Shown: piece after piece, positions 1-12,217 of the stretch
Layout of the letters: every line of letters begins with the position of its first letter
Position numbering within the stretch: position 1 is the stretch's first letter
Origin: Taxillus chinensis
Lineage: Eukaryota; Streptophyta; Magnoliopsida; Santalales; Loranthaceae
Assembly (NCBI GenBank): GCA_023512835.1
Contig: CM042090.1
Coordinates: 14,059,617 to 14,123,616 of the forward strand
Direction of reading: 5' to 3'
Length of the DNA: 64,000 nt
Notes under the pieces: model-generated
What the model saw: the letters and a program-made list of their open reading frames with translations, nothing else
Database searches by the model: none
Told to the model about the DNA's origin: nothing
Program-made: the position numbers and the translations under genes

Positions 1-425
1 TACCTTCTCAAGTGTGCTTCCAGCCTCCCTGACCGCCTCTATGTTGGCGTTGGGGATCCCAATGCCGACCACAGCTGCTGGGAGCGCCCAGAGGACATGG
101 ACACCCCCCCGGACCGTCTACTTTGTCACGCCAGCAAAGCCCGGCTCTGATGTCGCCGCCGAGACCGCGGCAGCGCTGGCTGCTGCCTCCCTAGTGTTCC
201 GGTCGACGGACCCAAGATACGCGGCAAAGCTACTGAGCACGGCGAGGGTTGTGTATGACTTTGCATCCCAGCACCTTGGCACGTACAGTGACTCACTCGG
301 CGGCAGCGTTTGCCCATTCTACTGCTCCTATTCCGGATATCAGGTATAGCCCATTGTTTGTCCCTTGTTCCATAATTAATTGTGACATGATTTCAGCATT
401 TAATTAAAATTGTGACGGGTTGATA

Positions 426-458
<33 letters not shown>

Positions 459-1623
459 CAATATAAACATATGCCGATTCACGTCATGCATTTAATCTAA
501 TGGGATTTTCCATTTTTCCTTCAATTGGGAGCAGGACGAGTTGATGTGGGGAGCTGCATGGTTATTTAGGGCAACAAAGGACGCAAAATATTTAAGTATT
601 GCCAACTCTTTTGGAACTAGCAATGCGCCGGACATCTTCAGTTGGGACAACAAGTACGCAGGCGCATATGTTCTCCTGTCAAGGGTAACGTTCACCAACT
701 TAATTTTCAAATTGCATGTGTACGTGTTAATTAAATATGTTTCGCAACTTTCTCTGAACTAATTAGTACACGCTGTTTTTCCTTTTAGGGGGCTTTATTG
801 AACAAAAACACGAATTTGTTCCAATTCGGTGAGGCGGCCGAAAATTTTGTGTGCCGCATTATTCCACAATCTCCTTCGTCCAGCACACAATACACACAAG
901 GTGAAAAAAAAGAAGAAGAGAGAGAGAATGAGAGTCTCCTGTTAGTGTTGATTATATATCGATTGAGTGAGACGACAATCTAAAGTTAAACTTTACCATG
1001 TATGTTTATATGTGTGTAGGTGGACTCATGTTTAAGCTATCAGGAAGCAATCTCCAATACGTAACAGCCATTAATTTTCTTCTTACAACTTACTCCAAGT
1101 ATATGAGTGCATCAAAGCATACATTCAATTGTGGCGGCCTCCAAGTCACCCCACATTCTCTACGATTGCTTGTAAAACAACAGGTAATAACTCCGTGTTT
1201 GATTAGCATACAAAAACACACACATACACTTTGTTAATCGATGCTTATTGTTTAATTATGAGCACAGGAACTAATTCGCTTCTACTTTTAGGTGGACTAC
1301 ATTTTAGGGGTAAACCCTCTGGGCATGTCATTCATGGTAGGATTTGGGACAAATTACCCACAAAGAATCCACCACGAGAGGGGCATCCATACCTTCAATG
1401 AGAGACCATCCACAGAAAGTATTTTGTGAAAATGGCATGGACTACTTTCATACACAAAACCCAAATCCAAACAAGTTAATCGGAGCCGTTGTAGGTGGCC
1501 CGGACCAAAATGATGGGTATCCAGGATGGTCGTGATGACTACGATCATTCGGAACCTGCCACTTACACCAATGCCGCTTTGGTTGGCTCTCTAGCGTACT
1601 TGACCACATTCGATTCTCATTAA
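1..1623 (+). pseudogene. GH9 endoglucanase copy 1, 5' truncated by window edge, frame broken
   Basis: Exons: partial exon 2 at 1-343, exon 3 535-684, exon 4 789-900, exon 5 1020-1183, exon 6 1292-1623, all with GT-AG introns. The product family is the secreted plant GH9B endo-beta-1,4-glucanase, which cleaves beta-1,4-glucans in the cell wall. Lesions seen: a C7 run at 104-110 where the family frame needs C6; one extra base near 1375 in the HHRG motif of exon 6; and an extra G at 1524-1525 before the catalytic glutamate motif. It shares several variants with copy 8: Val-Gly written gtaggt, the tatatatgtagac 3' flank, and a long ACA run in the spacer. The 5' part lies outside the window. Confidence 0.9.
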
Positions 1624-2831
1624 GTAGCAAGACGCATAGATATATAAGTTACATTCTAATCGAAAGAAGTTTGTTACTCGTTACCCAAAAATACAATATG
1701 GGTGCATAGGTTATATTTTTATTGCACTTAATTTGTATATATGTAGACAGTGTAAATATCTGTAATTTCGGATTTTACCACATATATGGAATGCCTAATT
1801 TGGACATCTAAGGCTTCTATGGCAATGGAATGATGCTCTCTCATCTATAGTATGGTTTTATTTAAATTTTTCGCAAAGAATTCGTTAAATTATTACATGT
1901 TTTCTTTGAAGAAAGTCTTAATTCCCCTAACGCAACAAAAGTGACGACGAGATAAATAAGAACAATTACGAGGTCGACCGGCATATATATACAAAAAAAC
2001 ACACGTACATAATCGGAGGGAGGGACACAAGAGAGGAGGAACTTGTAAAGACTCGTATTTGGGTAGTCTTGAGAGATAGTCATTCTATGGGAATGTAACT
2101 ATCAGGGACGGTAGTGTAGCCGTCAATGTGAGCATTTTGACCGTACTTGGGCCCGATTCCGAGTCGGGGCCCCGTTTGACCCAATTGTTGACTTTTCGGG
2201 GTCTATTGGTTGACTTTGCGTTTGAGCGGTCATTTGGGTGTACTAATATCGTGTAGTATTGTGCTCGTCATTTCGAGCGTTTTGACCGTAGTTTGACTCA
2301 ATTTGGAGTTCGAGACCTTGGAGGTTAATTATTGACTGGGTCAATGGTTGACTAGGTCGGTTGACTGGCAAAAATATAAATAGGGGAAAGAGAGCTTCCA
2401 CGTTACGTTTTAGCATTTCGCATCTGCGTTGGAGAGCTTAGAGAGAGAAAGAGAGAAGGAAGCTTGGAGGGCTTGGCGATTTGGGGCGTTTTGAGCTCGT
2501 TCAAGCATCAAGAATCATTCCAGGTAGGTGTTCCACCGATTCTTCACCCTTTTCTTGCTGTTTTTTTTGGATTAACATGTAAGAATTTGATGAAATCATG
2601 CAAATTCGTGTTGAACCCTAGAATTTGGGGAAAAACCAATTTTGGGTTGAATTTTGTATTTAAATGCGTTCCGAGGGGTAAGACGTGATTTAAAACCTAA
2701 GATATAGTATTAGGTATGAGTTTTATGAGATTCCGGGTTGAATCCAGACGAGAAACAAGTGAAAACGATGATGAACAAGAATCGTCGTGAACTTGGGTAG
2801 AGAAACACCGATGAGATCGATGGAAATTGAA

Positions 2832-3085
2832 AATTTCGAATGTGAAATTTTCGAGTATCGTTTCGAAGGTTCGAAGGTAGGTTCGATGTAGTGTAATTTC
2901 GAGTGTCGAAGGTGCAATTTTCGAGTATCGTTTCGAAGGTTCAAGGTGCTTCAAGGGAGTTTCAAGGCAGTTCATGGGTACTTCGAAGGTAGTTTTCGAA
3001 GGTAGTTCGAGTGTAGGTTCGAGAGTCGAAGGCAGTTCGAAAAGAGATTCGAAATGCAGATTCGAAAATGTAGTTTCACTGGCAG
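2832..3085. repeat. Degenerate TTCGAAGGT repeats inside the LTR
   Basis: About 250 bp with many imperfect copies of ttcgaaggt / ttcgagtgt / ttcgaaagt, lying downstream of the LTR TATA box. One open frame runs through it on the minus strand, but it is compositional and has no family resemblance. Confidence 0.6.
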
Positions 3086-3117
3086 ATTCGAAATACAGTT
3101 TGACTGGACTGGACCTA

Positions 3118-3173
3118 TTTACATTGCAACCTATACCCATCTACACATTTAAGTATTAAAGTTACAATGTAAA
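3118..3173. repeat. Short hairpin inside the LTR
   Basis: A 13 bp inverted repeat (tttacattgcaac at 3118-3130 and gttacaatgtaaa at 3161-3173, one mismatch) with a 30 bp loop. It may be a relic foldback element or an LTR secondary structure. Confidence 0.45.
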
Positions 3174-5983
3174 TAACGAAATACCCCCCATTTGGATTCA
3201 AAGAAAAATACTAGAAAAATTAATTCCCACTATTTCAAAATGTGAAAATTGGGTTTTAGTGTAAAATTTCGGAAAAACCCAAAAGTTCGTAGTGGTGAAT
3301 TTTTGGAAAGTGGGGTTAGACGTCTCGAAAAAATCCCCAAAAATCAGATTATCTTATTTATGCTATGGGAACCCAATGCCGGGACTTTTAATTTCAAGAA
3401 AATAGGCTGCTATGGGTACTTCCTTCATAAATCAAGGATTGAGGATTTACTTGTGAAGACCGGCTACGGTTCCAAAGGAAATGTTGAGAATGACATGTCA
3501 TACTAATGTTAGTATGTTGGTGTGAGGTATTAGGGCATGGACTCCGTGACTTGTTTGGGTTCTCACTGTGATGCACCGATGGTGCGATGTGGATGACATG
3601 GCGGGCATATGCACCGATGGCAGGCCGGTGTGGCGACCGTGTCCGGGCATATAGCGCCGTGGTAGGGCCGAGTGCCCCGAGCTGGGATCCTGTTGAGGAT
3701 CGTGGACAAGCTGTCCCGTGTGGGCAGGCTAGGTCCTGATGTTTGTTTGCGGTCGGAGTCCCGTGATTGTGCACACTACACGGTGCACGAGTACACCGAG
3801 CATATAGTATAGACTTATATGTGTTGCATGATGTGGAGTGTTAGGGTCACCTACCGAGCTTGTCGCTCACCCCTACTTGTTGTTTACCTTTTTCAGGTGT
3901 GACCCGAGACTAGTGGAGGACTTTCTTCCAGAAGGACGTGCCCACTACTCGATGTATGATACGATCGTATTTTCGTATTGTGTATTGTATTATGTTTGTA
4001 TCTCGGACATGAGTCCATGGACAGTTATATTTGCATACTGTTGGTGATGTGATGTCTGATGATGTTTGGCTTATTGTATGCATGATGATGTATGGGAAAG
4101 TACGGGATTACCCTTGATGTATGACTGTACGGGGTTGCATATGTGAGACAGGACCCGCGGTGTAGTCTCTATTGGTGCTAGTCACCAACCCCTTGACCTT
4201 TCGGGTGCGGGCAAGGGGAAGTCATGTACCCGGTTCCGGGTTCCCTGGAATTCGGGGACGTGACGGAACTCCTTACGTGAATAGTTTATCTTTTATCGGC
4301 CATCCTCAAAGGTATGTGTATATATATACATGTATTGGTCAAAAAGCTATAATTCTACAACATTAAAATTAGTAAATCTCATAAATAAGACGATGAACTG
4401 TTCATCTATCTACTTGCATGGATGGCAAAAGTGTTCAAAATCATATAATTTGGAGCCATTTTTTAATTTTTAAACTAATTAATAACCTTATCTCTATTCT
4501 CTAGCTTGTGTGTGTGTGTCTATATATCAATTTGTAATACGTGTAAACTCAATAATAAGTGTATTTACGCGAATAGGGTAACAACAACAACAACAACAAC
4601 AACAATAATGGACTAGCTAGTAATTTTTTTCCCATTCTCGAGGCCTAGTACAACGTAATCCTCCAACATATAATTAATACCAAAACAAAAATAGGAGGAT
4701 GGATAAACCCAATGGAAAGCTTACACACGAAAAAGAATTCGTGCTAATTAATAAATTGTGGTGAAATAGAGGTACAGTGAGAGAGTTGGAAATGAACTCC
4801 GCTTTCATATATTACGTTGATAGTAATAGTTAATTTGATACATATATACATATAAATATATATAACCAAAATATGTAGAAGGGACACAATTAATACTAAA
4901 CACCTCCAAGTGTTTTCAGGGTGTTTGTATCATTCAAATCGTATGTAACAAAAATATTCTGCGATTGTATGGTTTTCTTTTACACTAGCCCATAAATTAA
5001 TTGACAACACTTAAACTTAAAACCAACAAATTACAAGTGCAATTTAATCGGTACAAGGTTTTCTAAATTCGTGGTCTAAAACTAAAAATTCATTTCACTA
5101 ACGGGACAAGTTTCAATTTTGAAATTAATGATCTAGAAACTCTCATGCATTCAAATTATAGCCATACTCCGGCGCATATTTTCTGGTTTGCGCTCGGGTA
5201 CTTGCGACTAGAAAAACCCTAATTATATTGCATTCCATAATCAATATTAAACAAGATTATAACACTCACATCGATATATAGGACAATATCACCGAGAAAA
5301 CATATAATTCTAAATCGTTATACAGTAAAATAAGTGTGAAGAGAAACCCCTAAAAACACAAGTAGAACAATATAAATATGTTTAAAATATTAACGGCTTA
5401 ACTTATTGATAGTTCATAGTGTTAGTGTCTCATATAAGCATGAGACATTGAAAATATTAATCTATTGACTGATCCTTCTTAGCATATGCCACCCTCATAT
5501 TCAAATACAATTATATATTTTGCTATACATAGATTATTATTAAATTCATCAAACGTAAGCGCACTTAATTTTTTTTTTTTTTAAATCTAGTTTTAAATGA
5601 TTCCTTCAATAATCTATGTGTGCACCGCCGATGGATAAGATTGGAAATGTATGTAGTTGGTGCAATTTTTGTTTTTAATATAATGACCCATCCCCAAAAT
5701 ATATGGTCGGGTGAGCTTAAAATTAAACCACCACGAATGTTTTTCACATTCCAAATACGCGTTACCAGGAATCCTTCATTATATATAACAATTAACAATA
5801 ATTTGTTAATACCCCGTAACCCATTATAACTAATAATAATTCATTTATAACAGTTAACCATAATTTGTTTATAACAGCCATTCGTTTCTTGCTTCACGGG
5901 TATAATTATATTAATTAAGACGGGTCCGTGAAAATTAACAAGCCAATTGGAAAAGCCTGGGCTTGCGGTTGCGGTTCCAATTC

Positions 5984-5991
5984 TATATAAA
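5984..5991 (+). promoter_or_regulatory. TATA box of GH9 copy 2
   Basis: tatataaa lies 109 bp upstream of the ATG, with a CCAAT motif at 5943-5947 about 40 bp further upstream. The spacing is identical in all full copies, so each copy carries its own core promoter. Confidence 0.75.
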
Positions 5992-6092
5992 TTGGAAGAC
6001 ACGCCAGAGTCGCCATTCATTGAAAGTGGTCTCTCTAACGCAACAGACAAGGGCCATTAAAGATTAGCATTAATTAATATAGTAGCGCAGCA

Positions 6093-6367
6093 ATGGGATC
6101 GGCGGCTTTCTTCTTCTTCTTCTTCTTCTTCTTCCTTGTGGCGTGTTCTCGTCCTTCCAATGGTTCTGCTTCCGGGAACCCCGACTACCGGGATGCTCTG
6201 GCCAAGTCCATTCTCTTCTTCCAAGGCCAACGCTCAGGCCATCTTCCCATCGGCCAAGGGATGACATGGAGGTCCCATTCCGGCCTCTCCGACGGCATCC
6301 TCGAAAATGTATGTATATATATACGCACTTGTTAAAAATAAGCTAATTAACATTTTATATATTCATT

Positions 6368-6408
<41 letters not shown>

Positions 6409-7415
6409 ATATATTGCAAACATACATGCGCATGACAACGGGATTCATTCACGAAACTAAACTACCATATATATGATCCGTTTTCTTACTAGCTATTAGA
6501 AGCCTAATCACGTTCGTCAAGCGGATTGTGTTACTTTCCGTGACTAATCAATCAGGGATAAAATTTTGGCATGAAAATTAAAGAAAAGCGAAATGATTAC
6601 ATTAATGTCTAGAAGCACGTAGGCAATAGAATAGTGTAAATTGAATTAAATACAATTTGGTATTTTGGAATGAAAAGAAACACAGAGGTTAATTTCAGCT
6701 AGCGCGTATGACTATAATTAAGCACCTGATGGAATAGCAGTACGTGAACGTCTATATTTAGTGTGAGCTTTTCCTCTCGGCTACGAATTAACTGGAAGAC
6801 TCACGTAATTAGTGTGTTTCGTTTCCAGGTGAATTTGACCGGCGGCTACTACGACGCCGGCGACAATGTCAAATTCAACTTCCCAATGGCCTTCACCACC
6901 ACCATGCTCTCTTGGGGCATCCTCGAGAACGGCAAGCGCATGGGCGACGAGCTCAGCGCTGCCCGTGAAGCTGTCCGATGGAGCACCGACTACCTTCTCA
7001 AGTGTGCTTCCAGCCTCCCTGACCGCCTCTATGTTGGCGTTGGGGATCCCAATGCCGACCACAGCTGCTGGGAGCGCCCAGAGGACATGGACACCCCCCC
7101 GGACCGTCTACTTTGTCACGCCAGCAAAGCCCGGCTCTGATGTCGCCGCCGAGACCGCGGCAGCGCTGGCTGCTGCCTCCCTAGTGTTCCGGTCGACGGA
7201 CCCAAGATACGCGGCAAAGCTACTGAGCACGGCGAGGGTTGTGTATGACTTTGCATCCCAGCACCTTGGCACGTACAGTGACTCACTCGGCGGCAGCGTT
7301 TGCCCATTCTACTGCTCCTATTCCGGATATCAGGTATAGCCCATTGTTTGTCCCTTGTTCCATAATTAATTGTGACATGATTTCAGCATTTAATTAAAAT
7401 TGTGACGGGTTGATA

Positions 7416-7446
<31 letters not shown>

Positions 7447-8610
7447 CAATATAAACATATGCCGATTCACGTCATGCATTTAATCTAATGGGATTTTCCA
7501 TTTTTCCTTCAATTGGGAGCAGGACGAGTTGATGTGGGGAGCTGCATGGTTATTTAGGGCAACAAAGGACGCAAAATATTTAAGTATTGCCAACTCTTTT
7601 GGAACTAGCAATGCGCCGGACATCTTCAGTTGGGACAACAAGTACGCAGGCGCATATGTTCTCCTGTCAAGGGTAACGTTCACCAACTTAATTTTCAAAT
7701 TGCATGTGTACGTGTTAATTAAATATGTTTCGCAACTTTCTCTGAACTAATTAGTACACGCTGTTTTTCCTTTTAGGGGGCTTTATTGAACAAAAACACG
7801 AATTTGTTCCAATTCAGTGAGGCGGCCGAAAATTTTGTGTGCCGCATTATTCCACAATCTCCTTCGTCCAGCACACAATACACACAAGGTGAAAAAAAGA
7901 AGAAGAGAGAGAGAATGAGAGTCTCCTGTTAGTGTTGATTATATATCGATTGAGTGAGACGACAATCTAAAGTTAAACTTTACCATGTATGTTTATATGT
8001 GTGTAGGTGGACTCATGTTTAAGCTATCAGGAAGCAATCTCCAATACGTAACAGCCATTAATTTTCTTCTTACAACTTACTCCAAGTATATGAGTGCATC
8101 AAAGCATACATTCAATTGTGGCGGCCTCCAAGTCACCCCACATTCTCTACGATTGCTTGTAAAACAACAGGTAATAACTCCGTGTTTGATTAGCATACAA
8201 AAACACACACATACACTTTGTTAATCGATGCTTATTGTTTAATTATGAGCACAGGAACTAATTCGCTTCTACTTTTAGGTGGACTACATTTTAGGGGTAA
8301 ACCCTCTGGGCATGTCATTCATGGTAGGATTTGGGACAAATTACCCACAAAGAATCCACCACAGAGGGGCATCCATACCTTCAATGAGAGACCATCCACA
8401 GAAAAATATTTTGTGAAAATGGCATGGACTACTTTCATACACAAAACCCAAATCCAAACAAGTTAATCGGAGCCGTTGTTGGTGGCCCGGACCAAAATGA
8501 TGGGTATCCAGGATGGTCGTGATGACTACGGTCATTCGGAACCTGCCACTTACACCAATGCCGCTTTGGTTGGCTCTCTAGCATACTTGACCACATTCGA
8601 TTCTCATTAA
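6093..8610 (+). pseudogene. GH9 endoglucanase copy 2, three frameshifts
   Basis: Exons: 6093-6308, 6829-7333, 7523-7672, 7777-7888, 8007-8170, 8279-8610. The start ATG is the first after the TATA box and opens a signal peptide with nine consecutive Phe. Lesions: C7 at 7094-7100 (exon 2); five instead of four A at 8402-8406 (exon 6); extra G at 8511-8512. It reads PIGQ in exon 1, like copies 7 and 8, and FQFS in exon 4. As written the protein would stop about 175 residues in, after the [12 protein letters not shown] motif but before the rest of the catalytic barrel. Confidence 0.9.
6108..6134 (+). repeat. (TTC)9 microsatellite coding nine Phe in the signal peptide
   Basis: Codons 6-14 of GH9 copy 2 are all TTC. 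The same nine-Phe run is present in every full copy, without length change, although non-coding microsatellites in the array vary from copy to copy. Confidence 0.85.
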
Positions 8611-10848
8611 GTAGCAAGACGCATAGATATATAAGTTACATTCTAATCGAAAGAAGTTTGTTACTCGTTACCCAAAAATACAATATGGGTGCATAGGTTA
8701 TATTTTTATTGCACTTAATTTGTATATAGGTAGACAGTGTAAATATCTGTAATTTCGGATTTTACCACATATATGGAATGCCTAATTTGGACATCTAAGG
8801 CTTCTATGGCAATGGAATGATGCTCTCTCATCTATAGTATGGTTTTATTTAAATTTTTCGCAAAGAATTCGTTAAATTATTACATGTTTTCTTTGAAGAA
8901 AGTCTTAATTCCCCTAACGCAACAAAAGTGACGACGAGATAAATAAGAACAATTACGAGGTCGACTGGCATATATATACAAAAAAACACACGTACATAAT
9001 CGGAGGGAGGGACACAAGAGAGGAGGAACTCCTTACGTGAATAGTTTATCTTTTATCGGCCATCCTCAAAGGTATGTGTATATATATACATGTATTGGTC
9101 AAAAAGCTATAATTCTACAACATTAAAATTAGTAAATCTCATAAATAAGACGATGAACTGTTCATCTATCTACTTGCATGGATGGCAAAAGTGTTCAAAA
9201 TCATATAATTTGGAGCCATTTTTTAATTTTTAAACTAATTAATAACCTTATCTCTATTCTCTAGCTTGTGTGTGTGTGTGTCTATATATCAATTTGTAAT
9301 ACTTGTAAACTCAATAATAAGTGTATTTACGCGAATAGGGTAACAACAACAACAACAACAATAATGGACTAGCTAGTAATTTTTTTCCCATTCTCGAGGC
9401 CTAGTACAACGTAATCCTCCAACATATAATTAATACCAAAACAAAAATAGGAGGATGGATAAACCCAATGGAAAGCTTACACACGAAAAAGAATTCGTGC
9501 TAATTAATAAATTGTGGTGAAATAGAGGTACAGTGAGAGAGTTGGAAATGAACTCCGCTTTCATATATTACGTTGATAGTAATAGTTAATTTGATACATA
9601 TATACATATAAATATATATAACCAAAATATGTAGAAGGGACACAATTAATACTAAACACCTCCAAGTGTTTTCAGGGTGTTTGTATCATTCAAATCGTAT
9701 GTAACAAAAATATTCTGCGATTGTATGGTTTTCTTTTACACTAGCCCATAAATTAATTGACAACACTTAAACTTAAAACCAACAAATTACAAGTGCAATT
9801 TAATCGGTACAAGGTTTTCTAAATTCGTGGTCTAAAACTAAAAATTCATTTCACTAACGGGACAAGTTTCAATTTTGAAATTAATGATCTAGAAACTCTC
9901 ATGCATTCAAATTATAGCCATACTCCCGCGCATATTTTCTGGTTTGCGCTCGGGTACTTGCGACTAGAAAAACCCTAATTATATTGCATTCCATAATCAA
10001 TATTAAACAAGATTATAACACTCACATCGATATATAGGACAATATCACCGAGAAAACATATAATTCTAAATCGTTATACAGTAAAATAAGTGTGAAGAGA
10101 AACCCCTAAAAACACAAGTAGAACAATATAAATATGTTTAAAATATTAACGGCTTAACTTATTGATAGTTCATAGTGTTAGTGTCTCATATAAGTATGAG
10201 ACATTGAAAATATTAATCTATTGACTGATCCTTCTTAGCATATGCCACCCTCATATTCAAATACAATTATATATTTTGCTATACATAGATTATTATTAAA
10301 TTCATCAAACGTAAGCGCACTTAATTTTTTTTTTTTTTAAATCTAGTTTTAAATGATTCCTTCAATAATCTATGTGTGCACCGCCGATGGATAAGATTGG
10401 AAATGTATGTAGTTGGTGCAATTTTTGTTTTTAATATAATGACCCATCCCCAAAATATATGGTCGGGTGAGCTTAAAATTAAACCACCACGAATGTTTTT
10501 CACATTCCAAATACGCGTTACCAGGAATCCTTCATTATATATAACAATTAACAATAATTTGTTAATACCCCGTAACCCATTATAACTAATAATAATTCAT
10601 TTATAACAGTTAACCATAATTTGTTTATAACAGCCATTCGTTTCTTGCTTCACAGGTATAATTATATTAATTAAGACGGGTCCGTGAAAATTAACAAGCC
10701 AATTGGAAAAGCCTGGGCTTGCGGTTGCGGTTCCAATTCTATATAAATTGGAAGACACGCCAGAGTCGCCATTCATTGAAAGTGGTCTCTCTAACGCAAC
10801 AGACAAGGGCCATTAAAGATTAGCATTAATTAATATAGTAGCGCAGCA
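8611..10848. other. Spacer between GH9 copies 2 and 3
   Basis: 2238 bp: 3' UTR and flank, then AT-rich sequence with (GT)n, (ACA)n and a T run, then the promoter of copy 3. It carries T in the gtcgacTggc motif near 8964, shared with copies 6 and 7. No gene seen. Confidence 0.85.
10740..10747 (+). promoter_or_regulatory. TATA box of GH9 copy 3
   Basis: tatataaa 109 bp upstream of the ATG at 10849, in the same context as copy 2. Confidence 0.75.
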
Positions 10849-11123
10849 ATGGGATCGGCGGCTTTCTTCTTCTTCTTCTTCTTCTTCTTCCTTGTGGCGT
10901 GTTCTCGTCCTTCCAATGGTTCTGCTTCCGGGAACCCCGACTACCGGGATGCTCTGGCCAAGTCCATTCTCTTCTTCCAAGGCCAACGCTCAGGCCATCT
11001 TCCCATCCGCCAAGGGATGACATGGAGGTCCCATTCCGGCCTCTCCGACGGCATCCTCGAAAATGTATGTATATATATACGCACTTGTTAAAAATAAGCT
11101 AATTAACATTTTATATATTCATT

Positions 11124-11163
<40 letters not shown>

Positions 11164-12181
11164 TATGTATGTATATATATTGCAAACATACATGCGCATG
11201 ACAACGGGATTCATTCACGAAACTAAACTACCATATATATGATCCGTTTTCTTACTAGCTATTAGAAGCCTAATCACGTTCGTCAAGCGGATTGTGTTAC
11301 TTTCCGTGACTAATCAATCAGGGATAAAATTTTGGCATGAAAATTAAAGAAAAGCGAAATGATTACATTAATGTCTAGAAGCACGTAGGCAATAGAATAG
11401 TGTAAATTGAATTAAATACAATTTGGTATTTTGGAATGAAAAGAAACACAGAGGTTAATTTCAGCTAGCGCGTATGACTATAATTAAGCACCTGATGGAA
11501 TAGCAGTACGTGAACGTCTATATTTAGTGTGAGCTTTTCCTCTCGGCTACGAATTAACTGGAAGACTCACGTAATTAGTGTGTTTCGTTTCCAGGTGAAT
11601 TTGACCGGCGGCTACTACGACGCCGGCGACAATGTCAAATTCAACTTCCCAATGGCCTTCACCACCACCATGCTCTCTTGGGGCATCCTCGAGAACGGCA
11701 AGCGCATGGGCGACGAGCTCAGCGCTGCCCGTGAAGCTGTCCGATGGAGCACCGACTACCTTCTCAAGTGTGCTTCCAGCCTCCCTGACCGCCTCTATGT
11801 TGGCGTTGGGGATCCCAATGCCGACCACAGCTGCTGGGAGCGCCCAGAGGACATGGACACCCCCCCGGACCGTCTACTTTGTCACGCCAGCAAAGCCCGG
11901 CTCTGATGTCGCCGCCGAGACCGCGGCAGCGCTGGCTGCTGCCTCCCTAGTGTTCCGGTCGACGGACCCAAGATACGCGGCAAAGCTACTGAGCACGGCG
12001 AGGGTTGTGTATGACTTTGCATCCCAGCACCTTGGCACGTACAGTGACTCACTCGGCGGCAGCGTTTGCCCATTCTACTGCTCCTATTCCGGATATCAGG
12101 TATAGCCCATTGTTTGTCCCTTGTTCCATAATTAATTGTGACATGATTTCAGCATTTAATTAAAATTGTGACGGGTTGATA

Positions 12182-12217
<36 letters not shown>

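Larger units (their letters stand above)
2044..4265 (+). mobile_element. Solo LTR (2222 bp), probably Ty3/Gypsy chromovirus
   Basis: Comparison with the other seven spacers shows an insertion bounded by a perfect 5 bp target duplication, GAACT at 2039-2043 and 4266-4270. The insert begins TGTAAAG and ends GTGACG, so the usual terminal CA appears mutated to CG. A TATA box (tataaata, 2375-2382) sits where an LTR promoter would. No gag or pol frame, primer-binding site or second LTR is present, so this is a solo LTR. The length and the 'cttgtcgctcacccc ... ttttcaggtgtgacccgag' style of the 3' part resemble Tekay/Del-type chromovirus LTRs; that family assignment is inference. It occurs in only one spacer, so it landed after that unit arose. 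Confidence 0.85.
1624..6092. other. Spacer between GH9 copies 1 and 2, enlarged by a solo LTR
   Basis: Array spacer with 3' UTR and downstream sequence at 1624-2043 and the rest at 4271-6092. It is interrupted by a 2222 bp LTR. The spacer part contains (GT)n near 4508, (ACA)n near 4580-4606 and a T14 run near 5569. No gene is visible in it; the longest reading frames are short and recur unchanged in every spacer. Confidence 0.85.

Noticed and set aside
2697..3140. 147-codon minus-strand frame inside the solo LTR
   Set aside because: Driven by the TTCGAAGG repeats; no retrotransposon domain and compositionally repetitive.
6781..7062. 93-codon antisense frame opposite GH9 exon 2, in every full copy
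   Set aside because: GC-rich shadow of the coding strand; runs over the intron-exon border and has no independent support.
6866..7339. 157-codon frame starting MSNSTSQ in exon 2 of several GH9 copies
   Set aside because: Its first half is an off-frame reading of exon 2; only the part after the C-run is the true GH9 frame. It is a by-product of the frameshift, not a gene.
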